DNA of 5,351 nucleotides from an uncultured Bacillota bacterium. GTDB taxonomy: Bacteria > Bacillota > Clostridia > Oscillospirales > Oscillospiraceae. The notes under the pieces were generated by a model that was given only the letters and a program-made list of their open reading frames with translations, had not been told where the DNA came from and did not search any database. The stretch spans positions 1 through 5,351 of the forward strand of contig CANDCW010000123.1 of the NCBI GenBank assembly GCA_947383275.1. The letters are read 5' to 3'. The translations under genes and the position numbers were made by a program. Positions 1 to 5,351 of the stretch are shown here, piece after piece. Each line of letters begins with the position of its first letter. Position 1 is the first letter of the stretch.

Positions 1-263
1 TGGATGAAGCTGACTTTCAACGTATCTACACCAAAGTAAAGGCCGACCGCGCCGCGCTGGAGCAGCGTCTCAGCCAGCTGGACCGTCCAGACTACTCTCC
101 GGCGGAGCAGGTGGATCTGGCAAAAAAGCTGGTGGAACGGTTCCTGGAAACCGCCTCCACCAATCGGGAGCTGCTGGTCAGCCTGATCGAACGGGTGGAG
201 CTGACAGCCGACAAGCAAATCATCATCAAGTTCCGCTTCCGTCAGTTGGAGGCGAATTCTTAG
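1..263 (+). CDS. Large serine recombinase, C-terminal fragment (cut by window start)
   Basis: The reading frame is open from base 3 to a TAG at 261-263 and gives 86 residues; the start lies outside the window. The fragment begins with a charged helical stretch rich in Glu, Lys, Arg, Leu and Gln, of the coiled-coil kind. It ends in ELLVSLIERVEL followed by IIIKFRFRQLE, a basic beta-rich close typical of TnpX-like and clostridial phage or ICE large serine recombinases. Family members carry an N-terminal resolvase catalytic domain, a recombinase domain and a zinc ribbon, all of which would lie to the left. Such enzymes integrate and excise mobile elements and are usually coded at an element end, so this probably marks the right end of an integrated element. 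Whether the full gene is intact cannot be judged. The family call is by recognition of the tail only. Confidence 0.75.
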   Translation, partial: DEADFQRIYTKVKADRAALEQRLSQLDRPDYSPAEQVDLAKKLVERFLETASTNRELLVSLIERVELTADKQIIIKFRFRQLEANS

Positions 264-270
264 AGGTAAT

Positions 271-285
271 CGCTTACAATAAGCG
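271..285 (+). other. Small perfect hairpin just after the recombinase stop
   Basis: CGCTTA and TAAGCG form a perfect 6-bp stem around a 3-base CAA loop, starting 7 bases after the recombinase stop. It is followed by GGGGCG and not a T-run, so it is not a canonical intrinsic terminator. It could be a weak mRNA 3'-end structure or part of a recombination site, or it could be chance. Confidence 0.3.
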
Positions 286-489
286 GGGCGCTATGTATCG
301 CGTATTGAGAAAAAGGCGCTGGAAAAGCTGCAGGAAGGCATGGAAGGATGGTCGCCCTGAGCGGAAAATATTCGCTCCTATATTTACCGGAGCCGATTTG
401 ACCAACTTAAACAACGGGCGGGGCTAAAATGCTTCGCCCATTGTGACACTTTGGGGCAGCTTTTTCTTGAAAACAGGGAGCGCCTATGA
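283..489 (+). other. Possible decayed reading frame between recombinase and promoter
   Basis: One frame is open from 283 to a TGA at 358-360 and then for 42 further codons to a TGA at 487-489. The translation reads plausibly as protein on both sides of the internal stop: a helical KKALEKLQEGMEGWSP segment before it and NIRSYIYRSRFDQLKQRAGL after it. There is no start codon with a ribosome binding site and I do not recognise the family. It could be the remnant of a gene broken by mobile-element insertion, or a chance open frame. The rest of 264-558 holds only the promoter and leader elements listed separately. Confidence 0.2.
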
Positions 490-495
490 TAAAAT
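467..495 (+). promoter_or_regulatory. Predicted sigma-A promoter for the rfbA-ansA-phosphatase cluster
   Basis: TTGAAA at 467-472 (5 of 6 match to TTGACA) and TAAAAT at 490-495 (5 of 6 match to TATAAT) are separated by exactly 17 bases. The surrounding bases are AT-rich, with a T-run just upstream of the -35 and an A-rich stretch after the -10. Transcription would start near 502-504, giving a leader of about 55 bases before rfbA. It is the best promoter seen in the window and lies upstream of the closely spaced gene cluster. A TATGAT at 485-490 is an alternative -10 but would sit only 12 bases from the -35. Confidence 0.65.
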
Positions 496-517
496 AACAA
501 AATAGCTAATGATATAT

Positions 518-539
518 CCTGCGTGATACGGCGCGCAGG
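518..539 (+). promoter_or_regulatory. Leader hairpin upstream of rfbA
   Basis: CCTGCGTG at 518-525 pairs with CGCGCAGG at 532-539: 8 bp including one G-T wobble, closing a 6-base loop. It would begin about 15 bases into the predicted transcript and end 7 bases before the ribosome binding site. There is no T-run after it, so it is not a terminator. It could stabilise the 5' end of the mRNA, modulate translation, or be read as an inverted-repeat operator. The structure is visible in the sequence; any function is inference. Confidence 0.4.
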
Positions 540-546
540 CCCGGAT

Positions 547-553
547 AGGGAGG
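547..553 (+). promoter_or_regulatory. Ribosome binding site that fixes the rfbA start
   Basis: AGGGAGG lies 5 bases before the ATG at 559. It supports that ATG over the in-frame GTG at 523, which falls inside the leader hairpin and would add 12 residues absent from this family. Confidence 0.7.
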
Positions 554-558
554 CTCAC

Positions 559-1416
559 ATGAAAGGTATCGTCCTAGCTGCGGGGAAGGGGACCCGCCTA
601 TACCCCATGACCAAGCCGGTGTGCAAGCCCCTGCTGCCGGTGTATGACAAGCCGCTGATCTACTACCCTATCGCTATCCTGATGCAGGCGGGTATTTCGG
701 AAATTATGATTATCGTCCCCCCGGACGAGACGCATACCTTTCGGGCCCTGCTTGGAGATGGAGCTCAATACGGGCTGCACATCGAATACGCCGAGCAGCC
801 GGTCGCCCGCGGCATTGCCGACGCTTTGCTGATTGGTGAAAGCTTCGCAGGCAACGACCGGGTATGTTTGGTGCTTGGGGATAACATCTTCTACGCGCCT
901 ACGCTGGCCGCCACCCTGAAGCGAGCTGCGGCCAACGACCGGGGGGCTACCGTCTTCGGTTATTGGGTGGAGGATCCCCGGCCCTTCGGCGTGGTGGAAT
1001 TTGACAAAGACGGGAAGGCTATCTCCATTGAGGAGAAACCCCGTTATCCCAAGTCAAATTACATCATTCCAGGTCTATACTTCTATGACCATCAGGTGAT
1101 GGAGATTGCAAACCACCTGAAGCCCTCCGCGCGGGGGGAGCTGGAGATCACCGATGTAAACCTGGAATATATGCGCCGGGGCCAGCTTCAAGTGATGCCC
1201 CTGGAGAAGAATTTTACGTGGCTGGATGCCGGAACCGCTGACAGCCTGTTGGCGGCGGGCCAATCCATTAAGCAGATTCAGGACAGCACCGGGCGCTACG
1301 TGGGATGCCTGGAGGAGCTGGCCCTCTACGAGGGCTGGATTACGGAAGATCAGGTCCACGCCATTGGGAGCGAGCTGTCCATGACCCTATATGGGAAATA
1401 TTTGCAGTGCTTATAA
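559..1416 (+). CDS. rfbA: Glucose-1-phosphate thymidylyltransferase (RmlA-type sugar nucleotidylyltransferase)
   Basis: The family joins dTTP and glucose 1-phosphate to make dTDP-glucose plus pyrophosphate, the first step towards dTDP-rhamnose and other deoxysugars for cell-surface glycans, in the cytoplasm. The 285-residue protein is a single nucleotidyltransferase domain, close to the usual 290. Visible motifs are the nucleotide loop LAAGKGTRLYPMT (6-18), KPLLPVYDKP (23-32), LGDNIFY with metal-binding D108, EEKP with K160 (158-161), SNYIIPGLYFY (166-176), the ARGELEITD segment (191-199) and WLDAGT with D223, the second expected metal ligand. Two positions differ from the classical E. coli type: KQLLP is KPLLP, and PDGLAQA is ARGIADA at 83-89. 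Similar forms seem familiar from clostridial homologues, so nucleotide or sugar preference may differ. It is first in a probable operon, with ansA starting 10 bases after its stop. No rmlB, rmlC or rmlD gene lies in the window. Confidence 0.88.
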   Translation: MKGIVLAAGKGTRLYPMTKPVCKPLLPVYDKPLIYYPIAILMQAGISEIMIIVPPDETHTFRALLGDGAQYGLHIEYAEQPVARGIADALLIGESFAGNDRVCLVLGDNIFYAPTLAATLKRAAANDRGATVFGYWVEDPRPFGVVEFDKDGKAISIEEKPRYPKSNYIIPGLYFYDHQVMEIANHLKPSARGELEITDVNLEYMRRGQLQVMPLEKNFTWLDAGTADSLLAAGQSIKQIQDSTGRYVGCLEELALYEGWITEDQVHAIGSELSMTLYGKYLQCL

Positions 1417-1426
1417 AGGAGCGGAC

Positions 1427-2428
1427 ATGAAACGAATCCTGATGCTGGCGACCGGAGGTACGATTGCCTCCATGGAGGGCGGGCAGGGGCTTACCCCTGC
1501 CATTACTTCGGAGGAGATACTGAGCCATGTTCCTGCGGTAGGGGATCTGTGCCAGGTGGAGGCTGTGCAGCTGATGAATCTGGACAGTACCAACATCGGC
1601 CCGGACCACTGGCTGAAGATCGCCGGCGCGCTCCGGGAGCGGTATGACGGGTACGACGGTTTTGTCATTACGCACGGTACCGACACTATGGCCTATACCG
1701 CCGCCGCCCTGTCCTACCTCATTCAGGACTCTCCTAAGCCTATTGTAATTACCGGCTCTCAGAAGTCCATCGCCCTCAACGACACTGACGCCCGGCGGAA
1801 TCTGTACGACAGCTTCCGCTACGCGGTGGACCGGGACTCGCACGATGTGAGCCTGGTGTTCGACGGCAAGGTGATTTTGGGCACCCGAGCCCGGAAGGAA
1901 CGGAGCAAGAGCTTTAATGCTTTCTCCAGCGTGGATTACCCCGAACGGGCGGTTATCCGGGACGGCAGGCTGATTCGGTATCTGGCCCCCCGGCCCTACG
2001 CCTATGGGGCGGAGCCGGTGTTTTACAGCAAGCTGGAGGAGAAGGTCCTGCTGCTGACGCTGATTCCCGGTATGGGGGCGGAGGCCCTGGGGCTGTTGAA
2101 GGACAGCTATCAGGCGGTGATTCTCCAGTCCTTCGGCGTGGGTGGGCTGCCCGGCGGCGGGGACGGCCCCTTTGCCCGGGCCATGGAGGAGTGGCTGGCC
2201 GCGGGAAAGACAATTGTGATGATGACCCAGGTGCCTTACGAGGGCAGCGATATGTCAGTCTATCAGGTGGGCCAGCAGGTGAAGGAACGCCTCCAATTGA
2301 TGGAGGCTTACAATATGACGCTGGAGGCCGCGGCCACCAAGCTGATGTGGGTGCTGGGCCGGACCGGCGACCCCCAAGAGATACGGGAGCTGTTTTACCG
2401 CCCCGTTCAGTTTGACGTGATTCAGTGA
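1427..2428 (+). CDS. ansA: L-asparaginase, cytosolic type I-like
   Basis: Hydrolyses L-asparagine to aspartate and ammonia, supplying nitrogen and aspartate; members form dimers or tetramers. The 333-residue protein has no signal peptide, so it is probably cytosolic. It begins with the family hallmark LATGGTIAS, giving nucleophile T12, followed by a lid loop ending in GLTP. The second signature ITHGTDTM supplies T85 and D86. Aligning GTRARK with the E. coli enzymes makes K157 the catalytic lysine, at nearly the expected spacing from T85. TGSQ (109-112), LNDTDARRNLYDSFRYA (117-133) and SKSFNAFSS after the lysine are typical of type I enzymes. The C-terminal half carries QSFGVGGLPG, matching the second asparaginase domain. 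The ATG at 1427 is chosen because AAGGAG ends 5 bases before it. An in-frame ATG at 1391 would overlap rfbA and add residues before the conserved start. It lies between rfbA (10-base gap) and the phosphatase gene (16-base gap). Closely related amidases cannot be excluded. Confidence 0.9.
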   Translation: MKRILMLATGGTIASMEGGQGLTPAITSEEILSHVPAVGDLCQVEAVQLMNLDSTNIGPDHWLKIAGALRERYDGYDGFVITHGTDTMAYTAAALSYLIQDSPKPIVITGSQKSIALNDTDARRNLYDSFRYAVDRDSHDVSLVFDGKVILGTRARKERSKSFNAFSSVDYPERAVIRDGRLIRYLAPRPYAYGAEPVFYSKLEEKVLLLTLIPGMGAEALGLLKDSYQAVILQSFGVGGLPGGGDGPFARAMEEWLAAGKTIVMMTQVPYEGSDMSVYQVGQQVKERLQLMEAYNMTLEAAATKLMWVLGRTGDPQEIRELFYRPVQFDVIQ

Positions 2429-2444
2429 GAGTAGGAGGTATCCG

Positions 2445-4376
2445 ATGAAGCGCCGTGTTTCCGCTTTCCTGCTGGCGGTTCTGCTGCTGTGTGCCGCGCT
2501 GCCCGCATTGGCGTCGGCTCCGCAGCACAAGATTACGGTGCTTTTTACCCACGACCTTCACTCCCATTTCCTCCCGCAGTCCAATGGCCGGGGAGGCGAA
2601 TCCGGCGGCTACGCCCGACTGAAAACCGCCCTGGACCGGGAACGGAAGGCGAACCCAAACGCTTTGACCCTGGACGGCGGGGATTTTTCCATCGGTTCCC
2701 TGATCCAGACCCTATATACCACGCAGGGAGCGGAGCTGCGTACCATGGGCGCGCTGGGCTACGACGCCGTCACTGCCGGCAACCACGAGTTTGATCACAC
2801 AGGGACTGGATTTGCGGAGATGCTCAACGCCGTGGTGGACAGCGGAGACAAAGTGCCCGCCCTGCTTATGGCCAACTACAAGCCGGACAACGGCAATCCA
2901 GATAAGCTGAACATTCAGCGGGCCATGGCCGCCTATGGCGTTCAGGATTATATGCTTCTGGAGCGGGGGGGAGTCACCTACGGTATTTTTGGCCTGATGG
3001 GGGTAGATTCCGACTCCTGCGCACCTTCGTCCGGATTTGCTCTGGGAGATATGGCTGAAAACGCCCAGCGGTGCGTGGACGCCTTGGAGGAGCAGGGCGC
3101 GCAGTTTATCATCTGCTTGTCCCACGCGGGGACCAACGAAAAAAAGAAGCTGTCTGAGGATGAACGGCTGGCTGAAAAGGTGGACGGCATCGACCTGATT
3201 GTCTCTGGCCACACCCATACCACCCTGGCCGAGCCCATTGTGGCGGGCGATACCTATATTGTTTCGGCCGGGCCTTACTGCCGCAACCTGGGGTCCATCT
3301 CGTTTACCTGGACGGAGGACGGACAAAAGACCTTGGATGACTACCATCTGGCCCCCATTGATGAGACCCTTCCCGAAAACCCGGAAATCACCGCCATGGT
3401 GGACCGCTGGAAGGGGCTGGTAGGGGGGACCTATCTGGCACGGTACGGCCTGACCTACGACACGGTGCTCACCGTGGCCGGGTTTGACCTGCCCACCCCG
3501 GAGTCCGGGGTCCAGAGCGGAAACGCCCTGGGGGAGCTGGTGGCCGATGCTTTCCTCTGGGCCACGGAAAACCTGGAAAAGGACGCGCCTGACGTGCCAA
3601 CTGTTACCATCACCGCCGACGGGGTGCTCCGTGCGCCCCTGGCCGCCGGGGAGGTTACCACGTCCATGGCGTTTGACGTACTCTCCATGGGGGTAGGGAG
3701 CGACGGCACCTCTGGGTTTCCCCTTGTGGGGGTGTACCTCACCGGCAGGGAGCTGAAAGCCGCCGCTGAGGTGGACGCCTCCATCACCCCGCTGATGCCC
3801 GCAGCCCAGCTCTATATGGCGGGGATGGACTACTCCTTCAACACCCACCGGATGTTTTTCAACCGGGTGACGGAGGCCAGACTCCACCGGGAGATATCCC
3901 AAGAGACGTCCCCGGGACAGGTTTTGGCGCAGTCGGCGTTTGATGATATTGAGGACGACCGGCTTTACCGGGTGGTAACCGGCATGTACTCCGCGCAAAT
4001 GCTGAGCACGGTGAAATCGAAGTCCATGGGGCTGCTGTCCCTGGAACCAAAAATGGCGGACGGGACTGCCGTTGTCAACTTTGAGGACTGTATCCTCCGG
4101 GACGCCAACGGCAGCGAGATTAAGGAGTGGTACGCCCTGGCAGCCTACCTCCAGAGCTTCGGCGAGAAGGGCGTTCCGCTGCGCTATACCGTCCCCGATG
4201 GACGCAAGGACGTCAGCCGCAGCTGGAGCCCTGTTGAGCTGGTGAGAAACGCCAACTGGATCACCGTGGTGGCCCTGATTGTGCTGGCGGCGGCCGTTAC
4301 TTTGGCGTTTTTCCTCTTTCGTTCCCTGCGCTACGCCCACCGCCGGCGGCGCTATGGGAAAAAACGCAGTTTGTGA
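2445..4376 (+). CDS. Secreted, membrane-anchored metallophosphatase of the 5'-nucleotidase/UshA family
   Basis: The family hydrolyses phosphate esters such as 5'-nucleotides, 2',3'-cyclic nucleotides or UDP-sugars with a two-metal centre outside the cytoplasm. The 643-residue protein has a signal peptide (basic MKRR, hydrophobic 7-20, cleavage near ALASA at 21-25). The metallophosphatase domain at about 29-300 has every expected residue: D37 and H39, D80 in GGDFSIGS, N113-H114-E115-F116-D117 (H114/D117 match the UshA catalytic pair), H227 in LSHAG, and H256/H258 in SGHTH. A 5'-nucleotidase C-terminal domain spans about 340-560. One transmembrane helix (605-625) and an Arg/Lys-rich tail anchor it with the enzyme outside; there is no LPXTG or lipobox. 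The C-terminal domain keeps a GGGIR-like R396 but lacks the PFGN motif carrying the base-stacking Phe of UshA, so the substrate is uncertain. AGGAGGT (2433-2439) sits 5 bases before the ATG, 16 bases after ansA. Confidence 0.87.
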   Translation: MKRRVSAFLLAVLLLCAALPALASAPQHKITVLFTHDLHSHFLPQSNGRGGESGGYARLKTALDRERKANPNALTLDGGDFSIGSLIQTLYTTQGAELRTMGALGYDAVTAGNHEFDHTGTGFAEMLNAVVDSGDKVPALLMANYKPDNGNPDKLNIQRAMAAYGVQDYMLLERGGVTYGIFGLMGVDSDSCAPSSGFALGDMAENAQRCVDALEEQGAQFIICLSHAGTNEKKKLSEDERLAEKVDGIDLIVSGHTHTTLAEPIVAGDTYIVSAGPYCRNLGSISFTWTEDGQKTLDDYHLAPIDETLPENPEITAMVDRWKGLVGGTYLARYGLTYDTVLTVAGFDLPTPESGVQSGNALGELVADAFLWATENLEKDAPDVPTVTITADGVLRAPLAAGEVTTSMAFDVLSMGVGSDGTSGFPLVGVYLTGRELKAAAEVDASITPLMPAAQLYMAGMDYSFNTHRMFFNRVTEARLHREISQETSPGQVLAQSAFDDIEDDRLYRVVTGMYSAQMLSTVKSKSMGLLSLEPKMADGTAVVNFEDCILRDANGSEIKEWYALAAYLQSFGEKGVPLRYTVPDGRKDVSRSWSPVELVRNANWITVVALIVLAAAVTLAFFLFRSLRYAHRRRRYGKKRSL

Positions 4377-4381
4377 TCTGT

Positions 4382-4395
4382 GCGGCGGGAGCCGC
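4382..4395 (+). terminator. Weak possible terminator after the phosphatase gene
   Basis: GCGGC and GCCGC form a perfect 5-bp GC stem around a GGGA loop, which fits the GNRA tetraloop pattern, followed by only TTTAA. It starts 6 bases after the phosphatase stop, where a terminator or attenuator would be expected, but the T-tract is too short for a strong call. A second short stem (CGCTG at 4451-4455 with CAGCG at 4462-4466) lies further along. Otherwise the 126-base gap 4377-4502 shows no clear promoter or gene, so nfnA may be read through from upstream or use a promoter I cannot identify. Confidence 0.25.
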
Positions 4396-4489
4396 TTTAA
4401 GCCAGCAGGTCCGGATTGCCCGCTCCAGGGCGGAACCGCGAACCGGCCCGCGCTGCGGATACAGCGATGAAAAAAGGAACCACTCTGAC

Positions 4490-4495
4490 AGGAGG
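4490..4495 (+). promoter_or_regulatory. Ribosome binding site that fixes the GTG start of nfnA
   Basis: AGGAGG lies 7 bases before the GTG at 4503, an ideal spacing. It favours this GTG over the in-frame ATG at 4467, which would place this site inside the coding region and add 12 residues ahead of the conserved KYEIVKKK start. Confidence 0.7.
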
Positions 4496-4502
4496 AGAGA
4501 CA

Positions 4503-5351
4503 GTGAAGAAGTACGAAATTGTGAAAAAGAAGACGCTGACGCCGGAGATCAGCCAGATCTCGGTGTACGCGCCGCTGTTGGCCGCCAAGGCCAAGGCGGG
4601 GCAGTTCATCATTCTGCGTGTGGATGAAGCGGGAGAGCGGATCCCTCTGACCATCTCCAGCGCGGAGGACGGCCTGGTGACGGTAATCTTTCAGAAGATC
4701 GGCGGCACCACAATGGCGCTGGATGAGCTGAACGAGGGCGACTGCCTTCAGGATTTTGTAGGCCCCCTGGGCCTGCCTACCGAGGTGGACAATGTGGGCC
4801 GGGTGGCGGTCCTGGGAGGCGGCCTGGGCTGCGCCATCGCGCTGCCGGTGGCCCGCGCCCTCCATCAGGCCGGCAACCAGGTGGACCTCATCGGCGGTTT
4901 CCGGACCAGGGATATTGTGATCCTGGAGGACGAGATGAAGCAGGCCTGCACCGACCTGCACATCTGCACCGATGATGGCAGCTACGGCTATCACGGCTTT
5001 GTTACCGGCAAACTGGAGGCGCTGATCAACAGCGGTGTGAAGTTTGACCGGGTCTTTGCCATCGGCCCCCTGATGATGATGAAATTTGCCTGCAAGCTCA
5101 CGGAGAAGTACAATATCCCCACCACTGTGAGCATGAACCCCATTATGATCGATGGCACAGGCATGTGCGGCTGCTGCCGCCTCACCGTGGACGGCGAGGT
5201 GAAGTTCGCCTGCGTGGACGGCCCCGATTTCGACGGCCACAAGGTGGACTTTGACGAAGTAATTGCCCGCAACGCGACTTATATGGAACAGGAAAGCAAG
5301 GCGAGAGAGAAGCACCTCTGCCGCCTGGGAGGAGGTGCCATGAATGGCTAA
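4503..5351 (+). CDS. nfnA: NADH-dependent ferredoxin:NADP+ oxidoreductase, subunit A (FAD/[2Fe-2S] subunit)
   Basis: NfnA pairs with NfnB in a cytosolic flavin-bifurcating complex that reversibly couples ferredoxin and NADH oxidation to NADP+ reduction, balancing redox carriers in fermenting anaerobes. The 282-residue protein matches the usual length of about 280. Its ferredoxin-reductase-like fold shows GQFIIL (33-38), the FAD-binding RIPLTIS (46-52), GPLG (87-90), a GGGLG nucleotide loop (105-109) with GGFRTRDI (131-138), and AIGPLMMM (186-193). The iron-sulphur segment reads D217-x4-C222-x2-C225-x11-C237: aspartate stands where PyrK, the related dihydroorotate dehydrogenase subunit, has its first cysteine, as reported for NfnAB. 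It starts with GTG, 126 bases after the phosphatase gene. Its end overlaps the probable nfnB start, as expected for subunits made together. The older annotations 'sulfide dehydrogenase subunit beta' and 'dihydroorotate dehydrogenase electron transfer subunit' describe the same family; PyrK itself is less likely given the Asp ligand. Confidence 0.88.
   Translation: MKKYEIVKKKTLTPEISQISVYAPLLAAKAKAGQFIILRVDEAGERIPLTISSAEDGLVTVIFQKIGGTTMALDELNEGDCLQDFVGPLGLPTEVDNVGRVAVLGGGLGCAIALPVARALHQAGNQVDLIGGFRTRDIVILEDEMKQACTDLHICTDDGSYGYHGFVTGKLEALINSGVKFDRVFAIGPLMMMKFACKLTEKYNIPTTVSMNPIMIDGTGMCGCCRLTVDGEVKFACVDGPDFDGHKVDFDEVIARNATYMEQESKAREKHLCRLGGGAMNG
5330..5336 (+). promoter_or_regulatory. Ribosome binding site for the downstream gene, inside the end of nfnA
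   Basis: AGGAGGT lies within the last codons of nfnA, 7 bases before an ATG at 5344. The other nearby ATG at 5340 is in the nfnA frame and reaches the stop after three codons, so it cannot start a gene. Confidence 0.65.
5344..5351 (+). CDS. nfnB: Probable start of nfnB (NADPH-dependent glutamate synthase-like subunit), cut by window end
   Basis: Only ATG GCT AA is visible: Met-Ala plus the first two bases of a codon that would be Asn or Lys. The start has an ideally placed AGGAGGT and overlaps nfnA by 8 bases. NfnB, the larger FAD and [4Fe-4S] subunit resembling the small chain of glutamate synthase, usually follows nfnA directly and in clostridia often begins Met-Ala-Asn. The identity rests on gene order and the start alone, not on any domain. 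Confidence 0.45.

Noticed and set aside
293..427. 44-codon ATG open frame in the recombinase-rfbA gap
   Set aside because: There is no ribosome binding site before the ATG, the product is unusually rich in Arg, Lys and Trp, and it resembles no family I recognise. Another frame in the same stretch looks more protein-like.
523..558. Upstream in-frame GTG start for rfbA
   Set aside because: The codon lies within the leader hairpin and lacks a suitable ribosome binding site, and the 12 extra residues precede the conserved MKGIVLAAGKG start.
1391..1426. Upstream in-frame ATG start for ansA
   Set aside because: It would overlap rfbA by 26 bases and add residues before the family-typical start. 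The ATG at 1427 has a well-spaced AAGGAG.
1340..1843. Antisense open frame over the rfbA/ansA junction
   Set aside because: It is opposite strongly supported genes, has no recognisable motif and is composed like a shadow frame.
4371..4401. Possible promoter (TTGTGA ... TTTAAG) ahead of nfnA
   Set aside because: The spacing is 19 bases, the -10 match is poor and the -35 overlaps the phosphatase stop, which is too weak to annotate.
4416..4502. Upstream extension of nfnA, including the ATG at 4467
   Set aside because: The GTG at 4503 has an ideally spaced AGGAGG and begins where family members begin. The extension is Arg/Pro-rich and looks like non-coding sequence.
2712..5315. Very long antisense open frame of 867 codons spanning both the phosphatase and nfnA genes
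   Set aside because: It is a shadow of high-GC codon use on the + strand. The translation is dominated by His, Gly, Arg, Gln and Val with no recognisable motif, and it crosses two well-supported genes and the gap between them.
1..5351. CRISPR arrays, tRNA or rRNA genes, and insertion-sequence inverted repeats
   Set aside because: I looked for regularly spaced repeats, tRNA-like cloverleaf sequence and paired terminal repeats and saw none.

Overview
The window looks like chromosomal DNA from a moderately GC-rich anaerobic Firmicute, most plausibly a clostridial gut-type organism of the Oscillospiraceae/Ruminococcaceae kind. The reasons are strong AGGAGG-type ribosome binding sites, an NfnA-type flavoprotein typical of fermentative anaerobes, a clostridial-type large serine recombinase tail, and a membrane-anchored metallophosphatase of Gram-positive architecture. 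The taxonomic placement is inferred from gene style only.

Layout, left to right, with all genes on the + strand: (1) bases 1-263 hold the last 86 codons of a large serine recombinase, so the left edge is probably the end of an integrated mobile element. (2) Bases 264-558 hold no convincing gene. They contain a small hairpin, a possible decayed reading frame, a near-consensus sigma-A promoter (467-495) and an 8-bp leader hairpin (518-539). (3) Bases 559-4376 form a tight three-gene cluster: an RmlA-type glucose-1-phosphate nucleotidylyltransferase (rfbA, 559-1416), a cytosolic-type L-asparaginase (ansA, 1427-2428), and a secreted, C-terminally anchored UshA-like metallophosphatase (2445-4376). 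Gaps of only 10 and 16 bases suggest one operon driven from 467-495. (4) After a 126-base gap with only weak hairpins, nfnA (4503-5351) encodes the FAD/[2Fe-2S] subunit of the NADH-dependent ferredoxin:NADP+ oxidoreductase. Its stop codon overlaps what looks like the first codons of the partner nfnB, which is cut off by the window end.

How the genes work together: nfnA and the predicted nfnB form an electron-bifurcating complex linking NADH, ferredoxin and NADPH. The upstream three-gene cluster has no established joint pathway: one protein makes nucleotide sugars, one releases ammonia from asparagine, and one acts on phosphorylated compounds outside the membrane. No rmlB, rmlC or rmlD is present here. 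No wholly new system is evident. The points most worth a second look are the element boundary, the altered motifs in the RmlA homologue, and the metallophosphatase's apparent loss of the UshA nucleobase-stacking motifs.
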